Assembly: GCA_945483525.1 (NCBI GenBank)
Contig: CALYRV010000007.1
Coordinates: forward strand, 1-34,201
Length of the DNA stretch: 34,201 nt
Origin: an uncultured Verrucomicrobiota bacterium
GTDB taxonomy: Bacteria; Verrucomicrobiota; Kiritimatiellia; RFP12; UBA1067
Direction of reading: 5' to 3'
Shown here in pieces: positions 1 to 7,271 of the stretch (position 1 is its first letter; every line of letters starts with the position of its first letter). The position numbers were made by a program, and so were the translations under genes. The notes beneath the pieces are model-generated. The model made no database searches, was not told the DNA's origin, and saw nothing but the letters and a program-made list of their open reading frames with translations.

Positions 1-427
1 TGACGGACGCCTTACCGACTCCCATGGTCGTACCGTCTCGTTCAAAAATACGGTCATTATCATGACCTCTAACGCGCCAAAGGCTTCGCTTAAGGACCTG
101 TTCCGCCCCGAATTCCTTAATCGCGTGGACGAGATCCTTGAATTCGAACCGCTCACTCAGGATCAGATCCGTGAGATCGTGAAGCTGCAGCTCAGGGATT
201 TTGAGAAGCGTCTCGCCGATCAGGAGCTGAAGCTCGCAGTCGACGAAGGCGCGATGGAGGTACTTGTGAAGGATGGATACGATCCTGCCTTTGGAGCGCG
301 TCCCGTGAAGCGCGCGATCCAGCGCGATCTCGAGACTCCCATTGCTCGCGCGATCGTTGCCGGTAAGTATCCGCCAGGTTCGCTGATCCGAGCTTCCGTC
401 TCCGACTCCAAGATTGTGATACAATAA
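1..427 (+). CDS. clpB: ClpB chaperone/disaggregase, C-terminal part (5' end outside window)
   Basis: Hexameric AAA+ disaggregase that rescues aggregated proteins in the cytoplasm with DnaK. The frame is open from base 2, so the gene starts upstream. The first residues read as the second AAA+ domain before sensor 1 (LTDSHGRTVSFKNTVIIMTSN), followed by the arginine-finger region FRPEFLNRVDE and the D2 small domain with YDPAFGARPVKRAIQRDLE, which is typical of ClpB rather than ClpA. It ends at TAA 425-427. Oddity: only nine residues separate MTSN from FRPEF, whereas E. coli ClpB, recalled from memory, has about 29. A helix between sensor 1 and the arginine finger therefore appears to be missing. 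The family call is firm; the effect of the shortening is unknown. Confidence 0.93.
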   Translation, partial: DGRLTDSHGRTVSFKNTVIIMTSNAPKASLKDLFRPEFLNRVDEILEFEPLTQDQIREIVKLQLRDFEKRLADQELKLAVDEGAMEVLVKDGYDPAFGARPVKRAIQRDLETPIARAIVAGKYPPGSLIRASVSDSKIVIQ

Positions 428-430
428 CCA

Positions 431-436
431 TATAAT
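431..436 (+). promoter_or_regulatory. Candidate -10 box for the response regulator/kinase pair
   Basis: A perfect TATAAT lies 30 bp upstream of the TTG start of the response regulator and just after the clpB stop. No convincing -35 is seen at 16-18 bp spacing, so this could be an activated or weak promoter. Confidence 0.4.
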
Positions 437-466
437 CATGCAGCCTTGTAACTCTGTGACATCCCT

Positions 467-1102
467 TTGAACGAGAAGATATTTATAGTCGAAGACGATG
501 CGACGATCAGGACGCTCCTAGAAATGGCGTTGGAGGGCGCCGGATACCGGGGTGTCCGTTCGTTTGCGCGCGGCGATGACGGACTCGATGCGATTCGTTT
601 CGAGAAGCCCGATCTCGTGCTTCTCGATGTGATGCTGCCAGGTATTGATGGTCTTGGTGTGGCGTCGAGGATTCGCGCTAATCCTGAGCTTGCGGGCGTC
701 AAGATCATCATGCTGACCGCGCGCGTGCAACCTGAAGACATCATCCGCGGACTGGATGCTGGTGCCGATGATTATGTTACCAAGCCCTTTGATCGCAAGG
801 TGCTCCTGGCGAGAATCCGCTCGGTGTTGCGAAGAGGTTTGCCGGTTATCGAAGGCGTAGATTTTGACGGACTGATGATTGATGAGGCCTCGAAGGTCGC
901 GAAGCTTGATGGCAAGGCGCTCGAGCTGACGGCGGGTGAATTCTCGATGTTAGTGCGTCTTGTTGCGCATCGTGGGAGAGTTATGCAACGCTCAGCCGAT
1001 GAACGGACCGTTGATGTGCAGATCGCCAAGCTTCGACAGAAGCTCGGATCTTGGGCGGAGCATATTGAGACCGTGAGGGGAATCGGGTACAGGGTGCAGT
1101 GA
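467..1102 (+). CDS. OmpR/PhoB-type response regulator with shortened winged-helix domain
   Basis: Cytoplasmic two-component transcription regulator, 211 aa. Residues 1-118 form a receiver domain: acidic pair D10/D11, phospho-acceptor D54 in LVLLDVMLPG, T84 and K106 in DDYVTKPF. Residues about 128-211 are a Trans_reg_C winged helix with LTAGEFSMLVRLVAHRGRV and ERTVDVQIAKLRQKLG and the final hairpin TVRGIGYRV. Between HRGRV and RTVDV only MQRSADE remains, where the family normally has about 17-19 residues (SREQLL..VWG...). The second helix is thus mostly absent, while the recognition helix is kept. TTG at 467 is the only usable start after an in-frame stop at 449, and no Shine-Dalgarno sequence is visible. 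The histidine kinase follows 24 bp later. Family is certain; DNA-binding ability is uncertain. Confidence 0.9.
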   Translation: MNEKIFIVEDDATIRTLLEMALEGAGYRGVRSFARGDDGLDAIRFEKPDLVLLDVMLPGIDGLGVASRIRANPELAGVKIIMLTARVQPEDIIRGLDAGADDYVTKPFDRKVLLARIRSVLRRGLPVIEGVDFDGLMIDEASKVAKLDGKALELTAGEFSMLVRLVAHRGRVMQRSADERTVDVQIAKLRQKLGSWAEHIETVRGIGYRVQ

Positions 1103-1135
1103 GGAACGAGGAATTATGAATGAGGAATGAATGAA
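1101..1135 (+). repeat. 7-bp tandem repeat (gaggaat type) between regulator and kinase
   Basis: Five in-phase heptamers: gaggaac, gaggaat, tatgaat, gaggaat, gaatgaa. The repeat begins inside the regulator stop codon and contains the kinase ATG at 1127, with a GAGG at 1122 that may serve as ribosome site. It is the reverse complement of the family seen at 10139-10173. Confidence 0.8.
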
Positions 1136-1828
1136 GGAAGGTCGGGTTTGAAAAGGTTGAAGGGATATCGAGGGCTGGTGATTGTGAGCGTCGCGCTGGT
1201 CGCGATGATGGGGCTTTTTGTTTTTGAAGGGACGAGACTGTATCGGCGGACCGTGGATTACGCGTGGCAGGATCTGCATGCGAGGGCCGAACTTGCGGCG
1301 CTGGTGCTGGAGGAGCCGCTTCGGACGCAGGACTTCAAGAAGATCCGCGAATTCGCCGATGACTGCAAGGCGAAAGATATCCGTTTCGGAATCTTTCACC
1401 ATGACGGCGGAAATTTCTTTGGAGTAGTCGGCGTCGATGAGGATCTGTCGGCTTCGCAGGATTGTGGCGAATTCAGGATCCGCCTCGGCATCAACGGGAA
1501 GAAGATCCTGCTGCCGTTTCTCGGATCGCTCGCGCTTGCGGGTCTCGCGTTTCTCGTCGGTGTCGCTGGGATGCTCTTCGTCTTCTACGCCTTTTACCGG
1601 CAGCGCGCGAAGCTCGCCGACATGAAGCGGCTCGAGAAGGAACGTTACGATTTCGTAACCGAGTTTACCCATAATCTCAAGACGCCGCTTACTGGCATCA
1701 TCGCCGCGGCAGACATGATGGGGGGTGACAAGCTTGCCGACATGATCAAATCTTCCGCGCATCGTCTCGACCAGCTAGCCCAGGATCTGATCAATGTTTA
1801 CTGGGGCCGGAAAACTGACGATCGTTAA
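1127..1828 (+). CDS. Sensor histidine kinase lacking the ATP-binding domain
   Basis: Inner-membrane sensor, 233 aa. It has a short cytoplasmic start, TM1 at about 15-34, a periplasmic sensor of about 90 residues (35-126), TM2 at about 127-157 and a HisKA dimerisation domain from about 168 to 224 with H182 in EFTHNLKTPLTG. The protein stops at TAA 1826-1828 just after the second HisKA helix (LDQLAQDLINV). No HATPase_c domain (N, G1, G2 boxes) follows in any frame before the next gene at 1889. It therefore cannot autophosphorylate alone as a usual kinase would. It may be phosphorylated in trans, act as a phosphatase or phosphotransfer partner, or be a decayed gene. It pairs with the upstream regulator, which is also shortened. 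Confidence 0.85.
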   Translation: MNEGRSGLKRLKGYRGLVIVSVALVAMMGLFVFEGTRLYRRTVDYAWQDLHARAELAALVLEEPLRTQDFKKIREFADDCKAKDIRFGIFHHDGGNFFGVVGVDEDLSASQDCGEFRIRLGINGKKILLPFLGSLALAGLAFLVGVAGMLFVFYAFYRQRAKLADMKRLEKERYDFVTEFTHNLKTPLTGIIAAADMMGGDKLADMIKSSAHRLDQLAQDLINVYWGRKTDDR

Positions 1829-1856
1829 CATTTCGTTAACAATCCATATGTATAAT
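1822..1856 (+). promoter_or_regulatory. Tandem 11-bp direct repeat plus -10 box (candidate response-regulator site)
   Basis: TCGTTAACATT (1822-1832) is followed directly by TCGTTAACAAT (1833-1843), 10 of 11 identical, and then TATAAT at 1851-1856. Tandem 11-bp half-sites replacing the -35 and ending just upstream of the -10 is the known PhoB/OmpR-type activation layout. The site overlaps the kinase stop codon and would drive the gene at 1889. Binding by the regulator at 467 is an inference. Confidence 0.55.
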
Positions 1857-1888
1857 TCATGGCGTAAACTTGAAAAGGAGGAAACGTC

Positions 1889-2752
1889 ATGAAGAAAAAA
1901 GACATAGCAATTATGATAGGTGCGGTTGCAGTTGTGGTCGCATTGATGGAGACTGCCTGCGCGCGGAACGAAAGCGCTGGCACGCAGAACAAGTCTAGCG
2001 AAGTCGGTATCGTCACTAACGACAACGGCAGTGTCTCGCGTACCTATGTAGAATCGTCGGTGACGACCAACGGTAATATGGTCACGGAGCATCGTCGCGA
2101 GACGCGTACCACGCTCGACACCGACGGCAACATGCTCGCAACGACGACGAGCGAATATGCTCAGAGTTATCCCGTTGGCGACGTTTGGGGCGAAGCGAAA
2201 TCGGACGGAGGCAAGCAGCAGACGGCGAAACCGGATGATAAGGCCGCCGTGGTCAACGATTCCTTTATGGGGCTGACGTTCGGCAAGGTGTTCTCTGGTA
2301 CCAACTTGGTGTCCGATTCCGAGGAGCCGACGCTGCTACGCGCCAAGTTCGTGCCAAAGAAGCCGCTCGCCGGATTTGACGACTATTACGTTTTTGTTAC
2401 GCCTACTTCGCATAAAGTCGCCAAGGTCTACGCCTGCGCGAAGGATGTGATCGAACCCGGCGCCCGCTGGCGGCGTCATTATCTCGTTGAGGCATTGGAG
2501 AAACGCTATCAGACCTGGGCACGACTCTGCAGCTTTTCGCGTCCATGCTATGCCTTCGATCTTGGAGATTCCCGCTATGTGACGGCGTGTCTTGCGGGTG
2601 CGTCACGCAGTTATGAGACGATTCTTGCCGGTTGGGATGAAAATGTGTTGATTGAGGCGGCAGAGGAGATGCAGGCGATTCGCGAGGAGGCCCGCAAGAC
2701 TGCCGCGGAAAAGCGCGCGAACCGCGTGAGCGAAGCGGCGGAGGCGTTCTGA
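1889..2752 (+). CDS. Secreted or membrane-anchored protein of unknown function
   Basis: 287 aa, not recognised. The start is well set by AAGGAGG at 1875-1881. Residues 6-20 are a hydrophobic export segment followed by ETAC24, which is lipobox-like but atypical at -3. Residues 25-125 are rich in Thr, Ser and Asn with low complexity (linker-like). Residues about 126-250 look globular, containing FMGLTFGKVFSG and paired aromatics (FDDYYVFVTP) and a final Cys-containing strand region. The last 35 residues are a charged helix rich in Ala, Glu and Arg. It is preceded by a tandem 11-bp site and -10 box, so it is a likely target of the two-component genes just upstream. Periplasmic or cell-surface location is likely; no function is proposed. 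Confidence 0.8.
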   Translation: MKKKDIAIMIGAVAVVVALMETACARNESAGTQNKSSEVGIVTNDNGSVSRTYVESSVTTNGNMVTEHRRETRTTLDTDGNMLATTTSEYAQSYPVGDVWGEAKSDGGKQQTAKPDDKAAVVNDSFMGLTFGKVFSGTNLVSDSEEPTLLRAKFVPKKPLAGFDDYYVFVTPTSHKVAKVYACAKDVIEPGARWRRHYLVEALEKRYQTWARLCSFSRPCYAFDLGDSRYVTACLAGASRSYETILAGWDENVLIEAAEEMQAIREEARKTAAEKRANRVSEAAEAF

Positions 2753-2798
2753 TGCAGGGAGCAGTGATCAGTGAATGATCTCCATGTTTACTGTTTGC

Positions 2799-2828
2799 TT
2801 GTGCCCTTGTGATTCCGTGTGATATAAT
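2799..2828 (+). promoter_or_regulatory. Promoter of the Gld-like ABC operon
   Basis: TTGTGC (2799-2804), 18 bp, TATAAT (2823-2828), about 30 bp before the ATG at 2859. The intergenic stretch 2754-2781 also shows weak 7-bp periodicity (gcagtga, tcagtga, atgatct). Confidence 0.55.
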
Positions 2829-2858
2829 TCTGGGAAAGATCTCAAATTAAGATACACT

Positions 2859-3566
2859 ATGTTGAAAGTTACGAATCTGAAGAAGCGCTTCGGCGACTTC
2901 GAGGCCGTGAAGGGGATATCCTTCGAGGTCAAGCAGGGTGAGGTGCTCGGGTTCCTCGGACCCAACGGCGCTGGTAAATCGACGACTATGCGGATGATCA
3001 CGGGGTTCCTCCCCGCGACGTCCGGAACTGCGGCGATTTGCGGACACGATATAGCATCCGATCCGGTCGGCGCGAAGGCTTGTCTCGGGTATTTGCCAGA
3101 ATCGGCTCCGAGCTATCGGTCGATGTCGGTTGAGGATTATCTCAAGTTCGTCGCCGAAGTCCGCGGACTCAACGTGAAGGACGCGGTCGAGAAGGTGATT
3201 GCGAAGGCGAAGCTCGAGAAGGTCGCGAAGCAGACGATTGAGACGCTCTCGAAGGGCTACCGTCAGCGCACTGCGTTCGCGCAGGCGATCATTCACGATC
3301 CAAAGGTGCTGATCATGGACGAGCCGACGGACGGACTGGATCCCAATCAGAAGTATACGGTCCGAGAGATGATCAAGGAGATGGCGTCCGAAAAGGCGAT
3401 TGTCATCTCGACCCACATCCTCGAGGAGGTCGATGCGGTCTGTACGCGGGCGCTAATCATCGCCGGCGGCGAGATCAAGGCGGATGGTACACCCGCGGAG
3501 CTCAGGAAGAAGGATCCGAGCGGTGATCTTTCCGTCGTCTTCCGAAACCTGACGATGGGGAACTAG
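2859..3566 (+). CDS. ABC transporter ATP-binding protein (GldA-like)
   Basis: ATPase subunit, 235 aa, of an ABC-2 type exporter. Walker A is GPNGAGKST (about residues 36-44), the signature is LSKGYRQR, Walker B is VLIMDEP followed by TDGLDPNQ, and the switch is ISTHILEE. The mix of LSKGYRQR and GLDPNQ is typical of the GldA/YhhJ-partner group. The next gene encodes a fused GldF-GldG permease and the one after a DUF4340 protein, the standard neighbours of this transporter. In Bacteroidetes GldAFG supports gliding; in other phyla the same trio occurs without gliding genes, and none are seen here, so an envelope export role is more cautious. The stop codon is the first element of a 9-bp repeat array. 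Confidence 0.93.
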   Translation: MLKVTNLKKRFGDFEAVKGISFEVKQGEVLGFLGPNGAGKSTTMRMITGFLPATSGTAAICGHDIASDPVGAKACLGYLPESAPSYRSMSVEDYLKFVAEVRGLNVKDAVEKVIAKAKLEKVAKQTIETLSKGYRQRTAFAQAIIHDPKVLIMDEPTDGLDPNQKYTVREMIKEMASEKAIVISTHILEEVDAVCTRALIIAGGEIKADGTPAELRKKDPSGDLSVVFRNLTMGN

Positions 3567-3625
3567 AAAGGATAGAAGCTTTAGAAGGGCTAGAAAGGCT
3601 ACAAGCTCTAGAAGAACTAAAACGG
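3563..3625 (+). repeat. 9-bp tandem repeat (ctagaaagg type)
   Basis: Seven in-phase 9-mers: ctagaaagg, atagaagct, ttagaaggg, ctagaaagg, ctacaagct, ctagaagaa, ctaaaacgg. It starts at the TAG stop of the ABC ATPase gene and fills most of the gap to the next ATG at 3637. It is the only array here with a 9-bp rather than 7-bp period. Confidence 0.85.
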
Positions 3626-3636
3626 GAATAGTTTCA

Positions 3637-6204
3637 ATGAAGAATATCAAAGCGGTTTTCAAGCGCGAATTCAAGGCATATTTCGATTCGCCAGTCGCGT
3701 ATGTGTTTCTGACCGGATTCTTGGTCCTTATCGGTTTCCTAACTTTCGGCGTTACGATGTTCTACGAACGTCGTCAGGCGGATCTTGCGCCGTTCTTCTT
3801 CTGGCATCCATGGGTTTACCTTCTGCTGGTACCAGCAGCGACGATGGGCCTCTGGGCGGACGAGCGGCGTAACGGCACGGCCGAGATGCTGCTCACGCTT
3901 CCGCTGACAGTTACCGAAGCGCTCGTAGGCAAGTTTCTCGCCGCGTGGGCGTTCCTTGGCATTGCGCTCGCGGCTACTTGTCCGATCGCGCTCACCGCTG
4001 GTTACCTCGGGTCTCCCGATTGGGGCGTGGTACTGACGGGATATCTCGGTTCGCTGCTGATGGCGGGCGCGGCGGCGGCGGTCGGCATCTTCGCCTCGAC
4101 ATTGTCGCGTTCGAGCGTGGTCGGCTTTGTCGTGTCGCTCGCGATGTTGCTCCTGCTCATGATCATCGGTTTCGATCCGGTAATCGGCGCGGTCGCGGGT
4201 TGGGGCGTGCCGACGGCGATTACTGACGCTCTTGCCGGGCTGTCACTTCTCAAGCATTTTGAATCTGTACGTCGCGGTGTCGTAGATTGTGCTGATCTCG
4301 GCTATTACGCTGGGGTGATTGTCTTCATGATTGTCGCGGCGAAGACCGTCACCGACGGACGCCGAGGGGCCTCGAAGGGGCTCGTTGGACTTGCTGTGAT
4401 TGCGGCAATCGCCGTTGCCGGTGATATCGTGCTCGCGAATCTTCCGCTTCGTCACGATTTCACCGCCGAGAAACTCTACACGCTTTCGGATGGTTCGAAG
4501 GAGGTGCTTTCGCAGTTGGACGAAGATGTGACCTTCAAGTATTTCGTGAGCACTTCCGCGGCGGAGATGCCGATGGCGTTCAAGGCTTACGCGCAGACCG
4601 TCGAGAACCTGATGAAGGAATACGAGCGTGCTTCGGGCGGACGGATCTCCCTTGAAATGTACGATCCCAAGCCGGATTCGGACGCAGAGGAATGGGCGCA
4701 GCGTTACGGCATCGAACCTCAGACGGTGAATCCGATGGGGAGTCCGATCTACTTCGGAGTCACCGCGGTGTGCGGTGATCGCGAGGAGACTCTCGGAGTC
4801 CTTTCGCCCCGCACGCAGACGACGCTTGAATACGATCTTACGCGCCTGGTCACGCGCGTCGCGTGGCCGGACCGTCCCGTGGTCGGCGTGATGACTTCGC
4901 TTAAGGGCGTGCTTGCTGAGCCGGCTAATCCGTATGCCATGCAGATGGGGCAGCGTCCCGCGCAGGGCTGGGCGGCGTTCAGTGAACTTGCGAAAGACTA
5001 TGAGGTGGTTCCGGTCGCGACCGATGCCGAGAAGATCGACGACAATGTGAAGACGCTCGTCGTGGTGCACGCAAAGGATCTTTCCGACCAGACGCTCTAC
5101 GCGATTGACCAGTTCGTTCTGCGCGGCGGAAAGCTCGTAGCATGCGTGGACGCGTTTTCGCTCAAGGATATGATTGCTCAGCGCGAGCAGCAGAATCCAA
5201 TGGCGGGAGGCGCCGATCCGAGTTCTTCGCTCGGCAAGCTGTTCGACGCGTGGGGGCTGAAGTTCAATGTTACGAAGCTGGTCTGCGATTTGTCGGCTTC
5301 GACCAAGCTCAACAATGGACAGGGAGGTGCCGAGGACAATCCTGCGTTTTTGACTCTCGCGGCTAAGAACTTCGATCAGGGAGACATGATCGTGCGCGGA
5401 CTTTCCAATGTGCTCGTTCCGTTTGCCGGTTCGCTCGAGTTCGAGAAGAAGGAGATGGATCTCTCGTTTACGCCAGTGGTGAAGACTTCGGATTCTAACT
5501 CCTGCGCGATCGACAAGATGTCGATGATGTATGGTGGCGGCTTGCGCGACATGGTGCCGGACGGAAAGGCTCGTGTCCTGGCCGCTCGCGTGGGCGGAAC
5601 CTTCAAGACCGCGTTTCCGAAAGGCCCGGATGGTACGAACGATGTTTCTAAGGCGCTCGTGGAGGGGAAGAACACGGTGCTGGTATTCGCGGATTCAGAC
5701 TTCCTCGCAGATGATTTCAGTGTCCGGATGATGCGCACGCCTTTCGGCAATATTCCTCAGCTCATCAGCGACAACCTCACGCTTTTCGCGAACGTTATCG
5801 AGCAGTTCGCGGGACGCGAGGAGCTGATCGGAATCCGGAGTCGCGGCGCAGCGGACCGTCCGTTCACCGTTGTGAACGATCTCGAAGCCGAGGCGATGCG
5901 CAAGTATCAGGCGCGGGAGGCTGCGCTTCGGGAGGAGTTGCAGCAGACGCAGCAGCGGCTTAATGCGCTACAGCGCGAGAAGAAGGGCGGCGAACGCTAT
6001 GTCCTGTCGCGTGAGCAGCAGAACGAGATCGCGAAGTTTCGCAAGGCACAGGCCGATACGCGCCGTCAGCTCAAGAACGTCCGTAAGGAATTAACCGCCG
6101 GTATCGATTCGCTCGGACTTACCTTGAAGACGATCAACCTCGGGTTGGTACCCGTACTGGTGATCCTGCTAGGAATATTCAGGGGGCTGAAAAGAAGAAA
6201 GTGA
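3637..6204 (+). CDS. Fused GldF-like permease and GldG-like auxiliary protein
   Basis: 855 aa inner-membrane protein. Residues 1-240 are an ABC-2 type permease with about six membrane segments and the conserved WADERRNGTAEMLLTLPLT loop, matching GldF. Residues about 245-270 form another membrane segment, followed by a large extracytoplasmic GldG domain (ABC_transp_aux) with FTAEKLYTLSDGSKEVLSQL, an early YDPKPDSD strand, and a late segment VLVFADSDFLADDF. Residues about 755-825 are a charged coiled coil (REEL..TQQRLNALQREKK) and about 832-850 a final membrane helix. In Bacteroidetes gldF and gldG are separate genes; here they are one continuous frame. It pairs with the ATPase at 2859 and the DUF4340 protein at 6329. 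Substrate unknown. Confidence 0.9.
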   Translation: MKNIKAVFKREFKAYFDSPVAYVFLTGFLVLIGFLTFGVTMFYERRQADLAPFFFWHPWVYLLLVPAATMGLWADERRNGTAEMLLTLPLTVTEALVGKFLAAWAFLGIALAATCPIALTAGYLGSPDWGVVLTGYLGSLLMAGAAAAVGIFASTLSRSSVVGFVVSLAMLLLLMIIGFDPVIGAVAGWGVPTAITDALAGLSLLKHFESVRRGVVDCADLGYYAGVIVFMIVAAKTVTDGRRGASKGLVGLAVIAAIAVAGDIVLANLPLRHDFTAEKLYTLSDGSKEVLSQLDEDVTFKYFVSTSAAEMPMAFKAYAQTVENLMKEYERASGGRISLEMYDPKPDSDAEEWAQRYGIEPQTVNPMGSPIYFGVTAVCGDREETLGVLSPRTQTTLEYDLTRLVTRVAWPDRPVVGVMTSLKGVLAEPANPYAMQMGQRPAQGWAAFSELAKDYEVVPVATDAEKIDDNVKTLVVVHAKDLSDQTLYAIDQFVLRGGKLVACVDAFSLKDMIAQREQQNPMAGGADPSSSLGKLFDAWGLKFNVTKLVCDLSASTKLNNGQGGAEDNPAFLTLAAKNFDQGDMIVRGLSNVLVPFAGSLEFEKKEMDLSFTPVVKTSDSNSCAIDKMSMMYGGGLRDMVPDGKARVLAARVGGTFKTAFPKGPDGTNDVSKALVEGKNTVLVFADSDFLADDFSVRMMRTPFGNIPQLISDNLTLFANVIEQFAGREELIGIRSRGAADRPFTVVNDLEAEAMRKYQAREAALREELQQTQQRLNALQREKKGGERYVLSREQQNEIAKFRKAQADTRRQLKNVRKELTAGIDSLGLTLKTINLGLVPVLVILLGIFRGLKRRK

Positions 6205-6246
6205 GGTCGAGATTGTCAGGTCCAAGTCTATAACGGAAAGAAATTT

Positions 6247-6310
6247 CATCCACTGCCGACTTCGACCTAATGTCTGCAACCTAATCATCCACTGTCAACT
6301 TTGACCTAAA
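6247..6310 (+). repeat. 25-bp imperfect direct repeat pair
   Basis: Two copies starting catccactg (6247-6271 and 6286-6310), 21 of 25 identical, 39 bp apart, with a third partial motif ending aacctaat between them. It lies in the 124-bp gap between the GldF-G gene and the DUF4340 gene and locally shows 7-bp spacing of gacctaa and related words. Confidence 0.65.
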
Positions 6311-6328
6311 ACCAATAATCCAATTTCT

Positions 6329-7075
6329 ATGAAAAGTAAGAATCTAGTTATTCTAATCGTCATCGCGATCGGACTCGCCGGCGCGGCTTATATGCTAGGC
6401 AGCAACTCCAAGCCGTCCGGAGCGAGGTTGAATGGTAAGATGATTCTGCCGAATCTTGATGTCTCGAAGATTGCGCGGGTCGATTGTGGGAAGCTCGCGC
6501 TTGCGGCGAAGGACGCGGGATGGGTGGTCGAAAGCTATCAGGATTATCCAGCAGATCATGCGAAGCTTGCGGAGCACCTGATGGCGCTTACCGAACTCAA
6601 GGTTGGCCAGACCGCCCGCGGAAAGAAATTGACAGCAACCACGCTGCTGCAGCTCAAGGATGAAGAAGGCAAAGAGCTGGCATCGGTTATCATGGGTGAA
6701 AAGCATCCGAAGTGGGGACACGGACGATATCTCGGTTTTGAGGGCGAAACGGTGTTGGTAACCGATACTCTCGATGCCTTTGACGGTGATCCCAAGCGCT
6801 GGATCGACACGAAAATTGTCGACAATCCGCGAATTTCATTCAATAATCTCGCGGACAAGTCGCTCACAGAGTCGGATCTCGGTTTTGCGACCGGTATTGT
6901 CGCCAAGGTTGAGATCGCCGGAGACACTAATCGCGTGATAACAGTTGGTAATCCAGTTAAGGGTGGTAACGGACGTTACGTGAAGCTTGATAATATGCCT
7001 TGGATATTCGAAGTTCCAGATTATTCAGTTGAGAAGTTTCTGCCGAAATCTGAGCCCGAAAAGCCCGAAAAATGA
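6329..7075 (+). CDS. DUF4340 domain protein, Gld-like ABC system partner
   Basis: 248 aa. A single N-terminal membrane anchor (residues about 5-24, NLVILIVIAIGLAGAAYMLG) is followed by an extracytoplasmic domain. The motifs LDVSKIARVDCGK, then W-V-V and YPADHAKLAEHLMALTELKV, and RWIDTKIVD are the usual signature of DUF4340 proteins. These proteins are regularly encoded directly downstream of gldG-type genes, as here, and probably form part of the same envelope complex. Length is shorter than many DUF4340 proteins, which carry a second half. There is no clear ribosome site. The end of the gene contains the -10 box for the following remnant. Role in the transporter is inferred from context. Confidence 0.8.
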   Translation: MKSKNLVILIVIAIGLAGAAYMLGSNSKPSGARLNGKMILPNLDVSKIARVDCGKLALAAKDAGWVVESYQDYPADHAKLAEHLMALTELKVGQTARGKKLTATTLLQLKDEEGKELASVIMGEKHPKWGHGRYLGFEGETVLVTDTLDAFDGDPKRWIDTKIVDNPRISFNNLADKSLTESDLGFATGIVAKVEIAGDTNRVITVGNPVKGGNGRYVKLDNMPWIFEVPDYSVEKFLPKSEPEKPEK

Positions 7076-7081
7076 TATACT
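7076..7081 (+). promoter_or_regulatory. Candidate -10 box (near-leaderless) before the rfbC remnant
   Basis: TATACT overlaps the stop of the DUF4340 gene (TGA 7073-7075 precedes it) and lies 7 bp before the ATG at 7089. No good -35 is seen. Confidence 0.35.
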
Positions 7082-7088
7082 ACTAGGC

Positions 7089-7271
7089 ATGAATGTCATG
7101 CCGACAGATATCCCCGATGTAGAGGTCGTGGAACCGCGCGTTTTCCGTGATACGCGCGGTTATTTTGCGGAAACTTATAATGACAACTGGCCGTGGCCTG
7201 GGCGCGATTTCATGTTTAGTGAGAAGGATTTGAACCACCCATACTTCAAGGATATCAAACCATGGTGCTGA
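7089..7271 (+). pseudogene. Internally deleted rfbC (dTDP-4-dehydrorhamnose 3,5-epimerase) remnant
   Basis: 60-codon open frame. The first 32 residues match the N-terminus of RfbC (MNVMPTDIPDVEVVEPRVF, DTRGYFAETYND). The rest matches the RfbC C-terminus (NWPWPGRDFMFSEKDLNHPY, FKDIKPW, normally after the IDWP motif). The whole catalytic cupin core, roughly 120 residues with the catalytic His and Asp-His pair, is absent, yet the junction keeps the frame. A TATACT at 7076-7081 sits 7 bp before the ATG, so transcription could begin at or next to the start codon. It overlaps the next gene by 10 bp. It cannot be an epimerase. It is most likely a remnant, possibly still expressed as a small peptide. 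Confidence 0.75.

Noticed and set aside
438..470. Ten-codon leader peptide (MQPCNSVTSL) overlapping the TTG start of the response regulator
   Set aside because: Its ATG is only 2 bp after the TATAAT, so it would not be in a message from that promoter, and there is no ribosome site. Coupling through TTGA is possible only for a longer transcript.
1829..1888. Missing ATPase domain of the kinase in another frame (frameshift)
   Set aside because: The 60 bp before the next gene hold only the operator, -10 box and ribosome site; no HATPase motif is present in any frame.
6247..6310. Insertion-sequence ends or att site from the 25-bp direct repeat
   Set aside because: No transposase or integrase is nearby, the copies are imperfect and the region shows the same short periodicity as other junctions.
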